64,000 bases of DNA, taken from contig BDSI01000074.1 in assembly GCA_003117195.1 (NCBI GenBank), positions 124,001 to 188,000 on the forward strand. The letters run 5' to 3'. Of the stretch, positions 12,656 to 23,832 are shown in pieces; within the stretch, counting starts at the first letter, position 1, and the number at the start of each line of letters is the position of its first letter. Below the pieces are notes generated by a model. The model was not told the DNA's origin. It worked only from the letters and a program-made list of their open reading frames with translations, and made no database searches. This DNA comes from Eudorina sp. 2006-703-Eu-15. Taxonomy: Eukaryota > Chlorophyta > Chlorophyceae > Chlamydomonadales > Volvocaceae. Made by a program: the position numbers and the translations under genes.

Positions 12656-12900
12656 GTCTCTATGCACATGCCACGCACCCTTGACTCATGTTAGTTCAGG
12701 GGACTCCACGGCCATGTCACGGCCATGTGAGCGGTGACAGTCGAAGCCTCTTCACCGCACATTGTGGTAAGGGAAAGTCGCGCCAAGAAGGCTCACCAGA
12801 CCAGCGCCACAAGCGCACCGACGACCCGCGCCGGGGGCACATCACGACATCAGTCGGGTCCGTCTCCACTGTGAGGCAGCCAGCCGACGCCATGAGCCAG

Positions 12901-12944
12901 GCTCATTGGGAATGCCCTTCACTGCTCATTGGGAATGCCCTTCA
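12901..12944. repeat. 21-bp tandem duplication
   Basis: GCTCATTGGGAATGCCCTTC occurs twice with a few bases between the copies. Confidence 0.85.
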
Positions 12945-14144
12945 AGCCCTCGCTTGCTATGATGCACAGCGCCGTGCAAACCTGCACGACTGGAACTGCT
13001 TCTAGGACCCAGCTGCCGCACCCCTACACCTGAGGCTACCGAAAAACTGGTTGGCCGCAAAGCTGTACTGCTCGTGGTCACCTCCCCCCGGGGGCACCCC
13101 AGACTGACAACCCGCTTGCTGTACTCGTTTCACCTACCGACGAAGTCGCCTCCCAAGTTAAGGAATCTCACAAACAGTATGTTTCCTACACATTGAGGCG
13201 CGTGTATGGTGCTACGCCGGCGTTGGGACCGCATATCTGACGGGGCCCAGCCGCCCCACGATTCGCGCTCCAAACCGCACATCCCTGGACCCCTAGTTCG
13301 GTGAGGTCAAGTGTCCTGGACTCGACCAACGTGTGAGAAACGCGCAAGTTCCAGGTCAGACGTAGCATGGTAGCGCCGCGGCTGATCCGCGCCATGCACT
13401 CGATGCCCACTGACTCTCCATCCAGTATGTTCACGCAGCAGCGCCTCGAAACCGAGTCACTTGCCCACACGACACCACGCATCGTCTGCACAAAGGACGT
13501 GTCACGCGGACAACAGCTGCGACCAACTGCCGTTCATGCCGCGCCTTTCATCATGCGATATGCGCCGGCACACGTCAAGGGAACTGCAAAGCGAGCGTGC
13601 ATTGCGCTGCCGCGAAGAAGCCGGGTGTTAAGCGCTGCCCCGTTTCCATTGCCCGTTTCCGGCGCGGCGCGGCGTATCTACGATAAGACATCTACATATG
13701 TAGACACGGTAATCGACTCTACTCATCTACAGTTTGAGCACCAACCCCCGAGCGCAGGAAATTCCAGGTCCCAAGGACGACAGACGGTGCGAAGTTTGCA
13801 ATCACGTTCCTTTGCGATACGCATCCAGGAGGCCCGGGCACCGCCGGATGTGGACTCCTGACGGCATCTGGCAGCATCCGCCCCTGCATGGTCCAGCAGG
13901 CCCACAGCGCCACGGGACCGCAGTGCAACGGCGGCGCACTGCTCCGCCGCGCCAAAGCCAGCGAGCGGCGCGAACCGACAACAATGTGTCGTTCGGCGGC
14001 CATCCCCCAACCGTCAATCCAAGTCGAGGCGTGTTCAACAGGCTGTCCGACGCTCCGTCATGCAATGCATTATGGCCTCGTGGCCTTTTAAGGCGCGGTT
14101 GAGCACCGCGGATCACGGATCGCCACGCCAAGATAGGGGCTGCT

Positions 14145-17100
14145 TCACGACGCTAGTCGACGATGGCGCGCCGTCTTTCCGCCGGCGGCTAACCCGGCCG
14201 CACGAACCAGGACGGGATTGATGTCCATAATCCCGAGCAGCCCCTCCCCTCCCTCAAATCCGGCCCCGTCCCCAGTGCTGCCCACGGCCTTCGCCATCCC
14301 TCCCGGCCCCGCGGCGCCCGAGTCCTTGCTTTCCTCCTCCGCCTTCTTTGCCGCCTCCACCGCTGCCGCCGCTGCTGCGGCAGTCTCCTGGGCGAGCGCC
14401 TCCTCAGCGCCGTCCTCCGTTATAAGCGCCGCCTCCGCCCCCAGTGCCTCCGCCAGCCGCTCCGACTCGGTCACTGTCCCGGAGGAATGCCAGCCCTGGT
14501 CCCCGAAGCCTAGACCGCTGCCGAGGCCCAGCCGGCCGCGCGCCACCGCCGCGGCGGAGAGCTCCTGCAGCTCCTCTGCCGCCGCTCCGATGACCTCCGG
14601 CGGCGGCACCGTGCAGTTGCCCCATTTGGTCTGCTCGCTGTTATAGGGACAGTTGCCGTGCTGCGGGAAGGTGAGCATGTTGAGCAGCCACACCCGGTCG
14701 CACTGGGGTATCTGGATGCCGTTCGCGCCGAACCTGGGGCCCAGGCAGAGGAGGGTGGGCTTGGGTCACTCGGGAAGGGGCTTCCGCGTGCTCAGGGGTA
14801 AGTGAAGCGCGGCAACGCACGCCGCGTGATGTGTGAGCTAAGGGGGGCCAGTGGCATCCGTTTGTGAGGGGCCACTTTTCCGCCGAGCACCCACCAGCCA
14901 TACGCGGGCGCGCCCATGGTCGAAAGGCGCAGGCACACACCCTCTGCTCGCGGAGATTCCTTCGGAATATCCCACTCGTAAGAACAAGAGACCGCCATCC
15001 GGCCGAACTCCGTGCCGTCCCCCTTTTACGGCCGATTCCGCAACACGCGCCCGCTGGGAACCCGCACCAACATCAGCCCCGCGATAAGGTTCGACCGTTC
15101 CCGCCCTGCATCCCGCCGATCGGGGCTCTTGCCGACGTACCTCCGGTTATACGCGCTGGCAGACACGAACTGCTGGCGGCCCCAGCACTTTTCGCCGTTG
15201 GTCCCCTGGTGCGTGGTTCCCGGCGCCCCATCGCCTGTGCGGCCCTGAATAAACAGGTGCCCCACCTGGGGGACCCAGAGAAAATGGACGAGGAGAAGGC
15301 CGGGCAACGAGTTGTGGAAGCGGATTTCCGAATGGAGTTCTGGAGTACGGCATCACATCCCCACACATCTGTCGCTGCGCTCCGAACCGGTAACGGAGGC
15401 TTTGGCCACCCGGCCCATCGCACTCCAATCATTTCAGGAGACCCCAACATCCCCATCCAGCCCGGGCTTTTTTGGTATCTCCAGATCCAGACAAGTTTGC
15501 CCTGTGCCAAGGCTGCACAGCTGCGGAAGATCCACCGCAAGACCGATGACCTTGGGAGCCCTCGACTCGCGAACCGACCAACGTACCTGCCATCCATCCA
15601 TCCACACGCGAGTGCTCAGCTCCCAGTCGCCCCAGATGCCGCAGTCCCCTGGGCGGGAGAAGCCCTCGTCCAGACCGCCCACCGCCTCATAGATGGAAGC
15701 GCGGATCGCCATGGGTGCGAAGTCCACAGTCTGATGGGGCGGTGCAGGGAAACCCCGGCGACAGCCGTAGTCGCGAGAGTGAGCGTGTGTAATTGTTAGG
15801 CTGTCGAGCACGGCGAGGTCCCCCCGCTGCTGAAGGACAGGTGCTCAGTCTCGGCCGCTTTGCCTCCTGCAAACGATTCCCATCCCGCTGAACCCACGCC
15901 CGGTGACCCCCCCGTTGCTGACCCAAACTCGCAGCCTTCCTGCGTTTCCGCGGTTTTATTTCGCTGACCGTGCGCACATGTGCACTGACTCGGCACCTCA
16001 GGCGGGCTGTACCTTTCCCAGCCAGCCAGGTACTTACGCCCGGTCGGGCAGGCCCGGCCCAGTGCCGCACCTGCGCGTAGGTCCAGCGGACACCAGTGAG
16101 CGGGTCCGCGCCCCAGAGGCTAACGCCAAAGCGGTTGGTTGGTTCAAAATGCTTGCACAGGCGGTAGCAGTTCATGCCCAGGATGGCCAGTTGCGGGTAG
16201 GCGTCAAATACTTTGACCATGTCCAGCAGCCACTTGCCGTCTGGCGGCGGAACTTGGTCGTCCTGCGGGGTGAATGGCATAAGGACGCCGCACGTTGGTC
16301 GACCCGTGGGACGGTGCAGCAGTGGAGCTATGGTTGGGGCTCCTCCGAGGCCGAAGGATGTGTTGGTGAAGGAGTAACGCTATTGAGCCGGGGCCTGTTG
16401 GACAAAGGCCCGCATCTGAACACATGGCTTTCGGAGAAAGAAACGCCGGCAGCAGGTGCGGGCCGCTCCCGCCGCGATTGTCATGTCCATTCAGTACGAG
16501 GACGAGCCCCAGGCCATGAGAGGCCATGAGGCTGCCGCTGTACTGACTCTACGAGAGGCAGGACTTGCATGCGTCTGTCTGTCTGTCTGTCTGCCGAGAA
16601 GGTTTTGGTGCCATCGTTGCTCCCATCGCTTAGCCTTGTCCCTGTACGGCTCAGGGCTGCTTCGTAGACCCAGGCTCTCTCACTCAAACGCGTACTAAAC
16701 TTCTGCAAAACAGCTCCATACCCACTTGAGTTGTAACTTCCAGCAACAATCACCGCTGCCGGTTTCTCTCTGAGGTCCACCCACCTGCCATATGACCAGA
16801 TACCGCCCCCGAGCCAGGCGCGCTGCCCTGTTGTATCCGCGGGATTCATGAAGATTGTTGGAGAACACTGGCACGACAAAGTCCGCCTCCGCCGCCCAGG
16901 CGGCCGCCTCCTCAGGATTATCCACATTGACCACCAGCTCGCACGGCACCGCCGCAGATCTGCAGCTCGCCTGCATGTTGGCGGCGAGACGGCTGACCAC
17001 TGACGGCCGTTTGAAATAGTTGAGCAAGATGGAGACCGTTGGGCGCCCCATAAAACCAGGCGGCCGCAGGCGGGTAGACATACAGTTGACGGCCAGTGCA

Positions 17101-17733
17101 ACAGCGGCGTCGGCGCTGCATTACACGGGGGCGGGCACGGGGGGCCGATGGGTGTGCCGCGGCTTGTGCAGGTGCAGGGGCCGGGATTGGCATCCGAGAC
17201 AACAGTCATCCGGCATGATCTGAGCCCAGATGGTCCCCGTTGGTTCGCCTATTCGTGATTAGGGAGCATCTGTATGATCTTCCGTCCTGGGAGGCTACGG
17301 CAAAGGGCCATCGCGGTTGCGCTTGGTATAGTTTTGTGTCGGCGTTTGGTGTGACCGCGCAATCCCCGTGTACTCCACACCTGATTCTCAATCGTGCCGG
17401 GACTTCTGCACCCCCCAACAGCTGCTCGAGGCTCGTCATATTATGCGCCTTCCAGTCCTGAAGCTTTTCCAATGTGGGCGACTCCAACGGCACCGAGGAC
17501 ACCGGTAGAGGCCGACCGAGACGTAAATGACCTTGATACGATTCAATGGCCTGCAAGTCCTGGACCAAGTCGCGAGTAGCGTGGCGCTGCTCAGGACGCA
17601 AAGACTTGTAGAGCTCAAGGCAGGCAGGTAATATTGCATGGTCAGGACCTGCGCTAACAGAGCGGCTCGCTAGCACGAACGCAAGCACCAATCCAGATAG
17701 TAATCGTATGCATAACAACAAGTGATTCCCCAT
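14145..17733 (-). CDS. GT-A-type (GT2-like) glycosyltransferase-like secretory protein, paralogue 1
   Basis: Six exons: 17733-17381, 17115-16785, 16262-16071, 15730-15587, 15265-15141 and 14733-14145, giving 577 residues. The first 28 residues (MGNHLLLCIRLLSGLVLAFV then ASRSVSA) form a signal peptide or signal anchor. Exon 2 carries a GT-A-like core: SILLNYFKRP, a VVNVDNPEE strand and SNNLHESRGYNRAARLARGR. Exon 3 begins DDQVPPPDGKW, a candidate DxD-like metal/nucleotide-sugar motif (residues 229-231). Exon 4 has GGLDEGFSRPGDCGIWGDWE, like the family-2 acceptor loop. The C-terminal 100 residues are Ala/Glu-rich. Donor, acceptor and substrate are unknown; a Golgi/ER location is inferred. It is clearly homologous to 61937-58688, sharing intron positions but with one extra intron between WTYAQ and TVDFAP. 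It diverges from the ClpF-like gene. Confidence 0.82.
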
Positions 17734-18039
17734 GGCCGATCGGAGGCCTCACGCCAACTTGAAACGGTGCGTCACAACATCCTTGGGAACTAGGTGGCAG
17801 AGTTTAAAAATTATATCATAACAAGCAATTGATCGCTGAAAATAATTTATTCCCAAGTTGTAATGACAAGCTGACAACGGCTTGTAGGAGTTGACCGCAC
17901 TTCAAACTGACGTCTCGTACGCTGGCGCCTCATGCGCTGCTGTCGTGTTTAGCCACGGCATTGCATAACATCGTAACGGCATACGCTATATTTTCTTCAT
18001 AAAAGCTATGCGCTCGTAAGTTTCGAAGGGCGTGGAAAG
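17734..18039. promoter_or_regulatory. Divergent intergenic region, glycosyltransferase 1 / ClpF-like
   Basis: These 306 bp separate two start codons pointing away from each other. The sequence is strikingly AT-rich against its surroundings, with stretches such as AGTTTAAAAATTATATCATA and GCTGAAAATAATTTATTCCC, so it is the likely bidirectional promoter. No specific factor site is claimed. Confidence 0.65.
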
Positions 18040-20872
18040 ATGAGCTTTGCCACGCACAGGCAGGCACTGGGGCGCCCAGCGGAGCGCTTAGTTATGGTCG
18101 CAAGCCCGCCGCCATGCAATCCTCGGCGTGTCTTCGCTCGTCCAAGCTACAAAACTGCGAGTTCCGTTTGTGCGGCCCAGTTCCGGGTTCCATCCTCTCG
18201 CATCGTCCGTCATGCATTTAGCGGCGATTGGTCTGAAGGCGCGAAGAGTAGGGTCACGCCTGACGGAGCAGCCAGGCCGACGGGCGAGCGCGAGCGCAGC
18301 ATGCTAGTGAACGAAGAGCTCGTTTACTTCATTTTCCAGGTACAGGATGCCCTCTGGAGCATATGGGGGGCAAGCGGGGCCTGGTTTGATGCTGGACGGC
18401 TTTTGCTGTCTGGTCCGTGTCTGTACGGTACGGCCAGCCTGACCGGCTTCCATGCCCGCATGAGGTCGTTGTGAATGAGGGAAGCTGCCATACCCCCACT
18501 ATGTCCCAGAGCCTTTGGAGGCTGGTTCTAGGGGCACCCTCAGCACAAGGCTGTCACACCACCTAACCGTGGAAGGGTTTCAGCTAACCGGCCGCTGCCG
18601 CCCCTCCCTCTCCGACCTCCTCCCCGCGCCACACGTCTCACAGCTAGACCTGGACACGCAGCTGCAGCGGTGCCTCAACTACGAGGCGTACGAGGCGGCT
18701 CAGGAAGTGCGGAAGAAGCGGCAGCGGGTGGGTCGCCCGGCGTGCAGGCGTGCTCTGTCAAACAGATTTGGCGCGTAGAATGAACAGGGATTTGTCCTGC
18801 CGAAACTGGGTGCCTGCCACGCACCACGTGGTACTAGGAAGGGTTTCTCGTGTGGCCAAGGTCACAAACTACACGGTTGAATGCATGGACGAACAAATGA
18901 TTTAAGTGGTGAAAATTTGGGGACTGAGGGCACAGCGAGATTCATGGTGTGCCCTCGCCTGGGCACCCCCCACGTGCGCCTCTCCGCCCAGGTGGACGAG
19001 GCTGTGCAGACCATGCGCGAGCGCAAGGCTCGCAACACGGGCATGCCGGCGGCCAGCACGAAGCTGGGTCCCGCGGACTTCGCGACAGAGGGCCTGAGGT
19101 TACGCAGCGAGATGCAGCGGGCGGTGGAGACGGAAAAGTGAGGCCCGGGCGGTTCAGGCTTGGGGACTTGGGCTGCTCATGGGCCGTGGCACGAACAAGC
19201 CGCACAGACGAGCCTCTTGACAGGCCCAAGCAGAACGCTTGCCCACAGCCAACGGAGGTGCGCTCCTGAATGAGGTTCATGTGGGGTTCATGCACCCGGG
19301 GGTCGCTGTTCTCGTGCCGCAGCTATGCAGAGGCGGCCAAGTTCCGCGACCTGCTCCGGGAGCTGGAGACGCAGGTCAAGCGCGCCGCCGCTCTGGCTGC
19401 GGAGTGGGACACCGCCTCTCCCAGTGAGTCCGGAGGCGGACAGCACGGAGCGTGCGTGCGCGTAGCTCCGATTCGCCTGCTCCATGTGCATCACACCCAG
19501 CGGCGCCGCCGTGTCCTATCGCGAGCAGCTCTCCTGCCGCGAGCTGTCAAAGACTTCTGCGGCATGCGCAGCCCCAGTCCTTTCTGCCCAGCTGCGACAT
19601 GCGCAGCCCTGTTCCTCCTTGCCGGCAACGCGTGCGCGTGCGCCCGTTGTCCTGGGGTACCCTGGCCCTCAAAACCCCAACCCACAACACCGTCACCAGC
19701 GCCTCGCCCGTGGCTCGGCCACCTCTTTACCTGCTGCCCGCAGCGCCCCCGCAACTGCGCCTGGGCCAGCGGGTCACCCACCGCGAGCTGGGGTACCGGG
19801 GCGTGGTGGTGGGGTGGGACAGCCAGTGCTGCGAGAGCGAGGACTGGATCCAGCAGTCCAAGGTGGAGGCCCTCAAGCGGGGCACCCGCCAGGTGTTTTA
19901 CCACGTGAGTGGAAGGCAGGAGAAGCAAGGGCAGGGGAAGGCATGGGCAGCGGCAGCAGGCGAGGAAACCGGGGACTAGTTGGAGGCAGGGAGCGCCCCT
20001 CCAGGGAGGTGGTTTGGCGGGGCGCCACTCCAGGCGGATGGGTGGGTGCGACCGGACATGTTGACGCGGCCGGGGCAGGTCTTCCCCGTGACGGCAGCCC
20101 AGGGGCCAGTGGACAGGTGGCACACGTATGTCATCGCCCCTGTGACAGAGCCCTGCCGCTTCCTGGCGCGCGGGAATGGATTGGGTTTGATGCGGGACCG
20201 CTCGCCCAGCCGCCGCGCACGCGTTGCAAGCCTCTTGCCTGCCCGCACACGGTTCGTCGCCTCGTTCCTCGCCTGGTCTTTCCTGCACAGCTACTGGTGG
20301 ACGCCCGCGACTGGGAGTACGACGCTCATCTGCCGCCGGTGGCGTACGTGGCGGAAGGTAAGGCAGCGCCGCACGCCGCCAGCGACACCGTAGGGTGCAT
20401 GACGCACCGCCTTTGGGCGCCGGATATTTCCCCCCGGATGGAGACATGCTGGCTGTTGCTTACGCGGATGCATTCCACCCAACAGACCCGAACTCACGAG
20501 GGATGGATATGCGGACGGGGTGCACTGTCACACCTGCTGTGGCTAGCTGCCGATAGTCGCCGGCCAAGGGCTGGCTCCGTTTGATGCTGATGTGGGTCAG
20601 GTCCAAACCCCACGCCGACGCGGCACGCCACCGCAGAGCAGCTCCACTCCCCCGAGCTGGACAGCGAGGACGGCGGCGCCAAGAGCTGGGCAGAAGTGTA
20701 CGGCAACGACCCGCTGCAGCACCCGTACCTGTATATCCTGTTCCTGGGCATGGACGGCCGCGGCGACTACGTGCCGTGCCGTCAACTCCGGGACAAGTAC
20801 AACATAGCCCGGCGGGACGTGTACCGACCCGGAGAGGACGGCAGCGTGGCGCCGCAGGCGCCCGGGTCGTAG
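18040..20872 (+). CDS. ClpF-like chloroplast Clp-protease adaptor (UVR + YccV/hemimethylated-DNA-binding-like domains)
   Basis: Seven exons: 18040-18339, 18644-18727, 18992-19137, 19323-19423, 19744-19904, 20291-20357 and 20637-20872, giving 364 residues. The first 60 or so residues are Arg/Ser/Ala-rich with few acids, like a transit peptide. Two UVR-type helical hairpins follow: LQRCLNYEAYEAAQEVRKKR (about 107-126) and NYAEAAKFRDLLRELETQ (177-194). From about residue 212 comes a YccV-like domain: LRLGQRVTHRELGYRGVVVG, later FYHLLVDARDWEYD, PPVAYVAEEQLH, HPYLYILFLG and YVPCRQLRDKYN. Arabidopsis ClpF has this UVR-YccV order and works with ClpS1 to hand substrates to the stromal Clp protease; the same role is inferred. 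Start chosen as the first ATG downstream of an AT-rich promoter. Orthology is likely but not proven. Confidence 0.85.
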
Positions 20873-23832
20873 GCCGGACAGTCCCCCGATGGCGGTCGGC
20901 TGGTCGGTTCCAAACCCCGGTTAGGCACCCCCTGCTAGGTAAAGAAGTGCTGGGGGGAGCCCTGGGAGGCGCTGTTTGTGTGTCGCGCCGCGTATTTTTG
21001 GGGTTGACTGGAAACAGGAGTTTATAGGGATGTACGGATCGGGTTTTGGGAGGGGTCACACGGGCGCAAGGAGCAAAATGGTGGCGAGATAGGCGCACAG
21101 CATGGGAGCGGCGGCGGCTCAGCGGAAGCAGCACCGTGCTGCCGGCAGCCACAGGAGCTGAGTGCAGGTGGGCGTAGAGGATGCACCATAGCATCTGCTG
21201 GCCAGCTGGTTGCAGCGCAACACAAGCGGCGGGCGGTCGCGAGGCGAGCCGCGGTTGCGCGGTGCGGTGCTGAGGCCTTGGTTCCGCTCGGGCAGGGCAT
21301 GCGGCGCCGTGCAGTGAGGCGAACTGGAAAGCTCGAGTGGGGCAGGTCAGGTGATGTGAGTGCGGCGCGTCTGGCAGCGGGCCACGTAACGGGCACTACA
21401 GGCGAGCTGGCCCGGGTTGCATTACCATGTTACCGTGGCCGCATCATGGCGTCCGCATCATGAAGAGCAAAATAGGTACAACGCGCGCGGGGCCCGGAAC
21501 CGGAATTTGCAAGCAGGGCGCGGATATCACCCCACAGTAAATGTGTACGGGGGCGGCTCCGTCGTTTGGAGTCAGCAGGATCAGGGTAGCGACACCGTTC
21601 GGGCATGTCATTTGGGTTCGCAGTCAGCGTAGCGTCCGTTTGCAGTGTGCACAGCAGGTCAATGTGATGCCATTGTTCGATGGGCGGGTTTCTGTCCGAG
21701 GACTTGTGATGTGGTTAGCCAAAAATGCTTTGGAGTGTTATCGCTGCTGAAGGGGTCTTCTTCACACGGATCCCTTGTTTTAGGTTTTAACTATGTATTG
21801 GCTCGTTGATGCAGTCATCCCTGTGGGGTCGGATTGGGCCTGTGCGGGTTGGCCAAACGCGCAGAGTCCGCTGCGCAGGCTGCCTCCTATGGTTACTAAC
21901 ACTCCTATGTCTGGGTGCGCTGTACGTGTGTTAATGTTTTGAGAGTTCGGTCATATGCGATGAGAGGCTGCCCGTGGTTGGGTGTAGTCGCTCTCGTGCA
22001 CTTGGGACGTATGGCCTCGGTCACAGCCGCCGAAGGGTGGCACAACCCGCTCAGACGCGAAGGTTGCCATCTAACCAAGTTACTCCAATTTGGATTACGA
22101 ATACCACCAACAGAACAGCGCGTTTGCTTCCTAGCAGGTGTGCACAGTTCCAGGTCCTCTCACACTGCAGGATACAGCAGGCCAACTACCCATCCGCGTA
22201 ACGCGAACTACCCGCGGCGACGGTCATCTCGACGAATCTCGCCCGCTTCCTCCTGGAGGACGACTTTGCCCTTATTGGGAAGGCCATCTGACCCGGCCAA
22301 CCAAGCGATCGAATCGGACCGCCTGCCGGCTAAGCCCTGCCCGTCACAAGACATGGGACATTTCCACCACAACAACGGCTCTTGTCCATGCTCCGAGGAA
22401 ACCCGTGCACGCACACCAACTTTCGACACCCTCTCCTGAATACTTGACGCCAGGCATTCGCATTAATCAGTTCCAGTACGAAATCGCGCAACCCGTGCAC
22501 CAATGGACTTGAAATGCCTCACAAACTTAACGTCAAGGACGATGCGGTCCGAACAACCTGCCCATGGCACCCACCTTGCCGCCTTGTCGGTGGGGCCTGC
22601 TGGGGCTTGCCCTGGTAAACACCGTCGATCCCTTTGGGGTCCGCTGTAACGTCCATTCATTCATTCATTCACTCATGGTACCCGAACCAGAAATACACAT
22701 CTCACATGGTTCACGGATTAATGGCAAGGTGCATCGCAGTTGTGCAGTCATGCACGCAACGAGTGTCACACATATACCCTGTCACCACACAACACACGCT
22801 CACACATCTGTTCCGGCACAATTGTTCAATACCAATTCATTGCCAGCCTGCCATCTATGGGCACACCCCATATATCCGCCTTTCGACTGGCCACGACCCA
22901 AAATCGTCAGCACCGCACCCAGCAGGCGGATGCTGTGAAAAAGCGGGGTGCGGTGGTGACCGCGGCATCCAAAACTCTGGATCACGCCCAAGTTGTGCAC
23001 CGCCAGGTCGGATCGCGGGCGTGGGCGATGGCAATATCTGCGTGTCAGTCGCCCGCTGCTCCCCCGGGGGGGCTTCGTGTAAGCTGGAGAGTGCGCCCCA
23101 CGCTGGACACGCAAGGTGCAGGCCCGCATGACAGCTATCCATCGTCCTATGACCACAGAAAAGCAGACAAGCGCCCCTCACACACATGCTGGTCGGCGAG
23201 CACGACGCGAGCAGTCGACGACAGCTGGACTAAGCTCGTCCACCTCTCCTGCAGCCCAGAATGCGGGGCTCGCTGACGTGGACAGGGCCAAATCAGGACG
23301 TCCACCCCGTGAACTTCCAACCTTAACAGGGACGAACGAACGACTCATTGCTCATGCGAAAACCTCTGACCCTGGTGCGGACCGCTACAAAGGCGACAGC
23401 AAGCTCTTCCTGTCTAAATGGCACACCCCACAGCCGCAGGCCTCCATACCACGTGCGATCACTGCAACCTGAGTACCTGACCCACACCTCCTTGCAATGC
23501 GTGCAAGGTCTCACGAATATTCTGCCTTGTCGGCAAACAATAATTTAAAACGAACCCACCGATCATATCGCTTGACGCCAGCGCATCAGCAGACCGCCCT
23601 GCGCTGGCAGCCCCCCGCCCTCAGTTGCGGGACAAAACGACACACGCTTTCCACTTAGTGCGAAGCTCTGTCTGATCGCTCTGATACCTACCCCAACTCG
23701 CTGCCATGTGCCCGCTGCGACCCCGAGACTGCGACCCGCTGCAGCGCCCTGTGCCGCCGTGACCCAGTCCGGCCACCTGGCAGAGCTCCCCCCCCCCCGC
23801 TGCCGCCTGCGCAGTGACCCCGCTGCTGCCGA
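20873..23832. other. 3-kb gap between convergent ClpF-like and esterase-like genes
   Basis: It should hold the 3' untranslated regions of both flanking genes, which converge here. One copy of the (ATTC)-tailed dispersed repeat lies at 22592-22675. No other exon series was supported on either strand. Confidence 0.45.
22592..22675 (+). repeat. (ATTC)n-tailed dispersed repeat, copy 1
   Basis: It shares GGGCCTGCTGGGGCTTGCCC, ACACCGTCGATCCCTTT and GTCCGCTGTAACGTCCATTC with 47395-47468. The tail is ATTCATTCATTCATTCACTC. The tail at a fixed end suggests a retroposed 3' fragment, such as a LINE or SINE 3' end. Confidence 0.8.

Larger units (their letters stand above)
10444..14144. other. 3.7-kb gap without a supportable gene
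   Basis: The segment 10444-11500 is relatively AT-rich and may hold the Kazal promoter. A dispersed repeat copy (12591-12655) and a 21-bp direct duplication (12901-12944) lie here. Open frames such as 11632-12036 and 13186-13491 on the minus strand show no recognised motif and no plausible splice partners. Confidence 0.45.

Noticed and set aside
13186..13491. 101-codon minus-strand frame of fairly balanced composition
   Set aside because: No motif recognised, and no convincing partner exons on either side.
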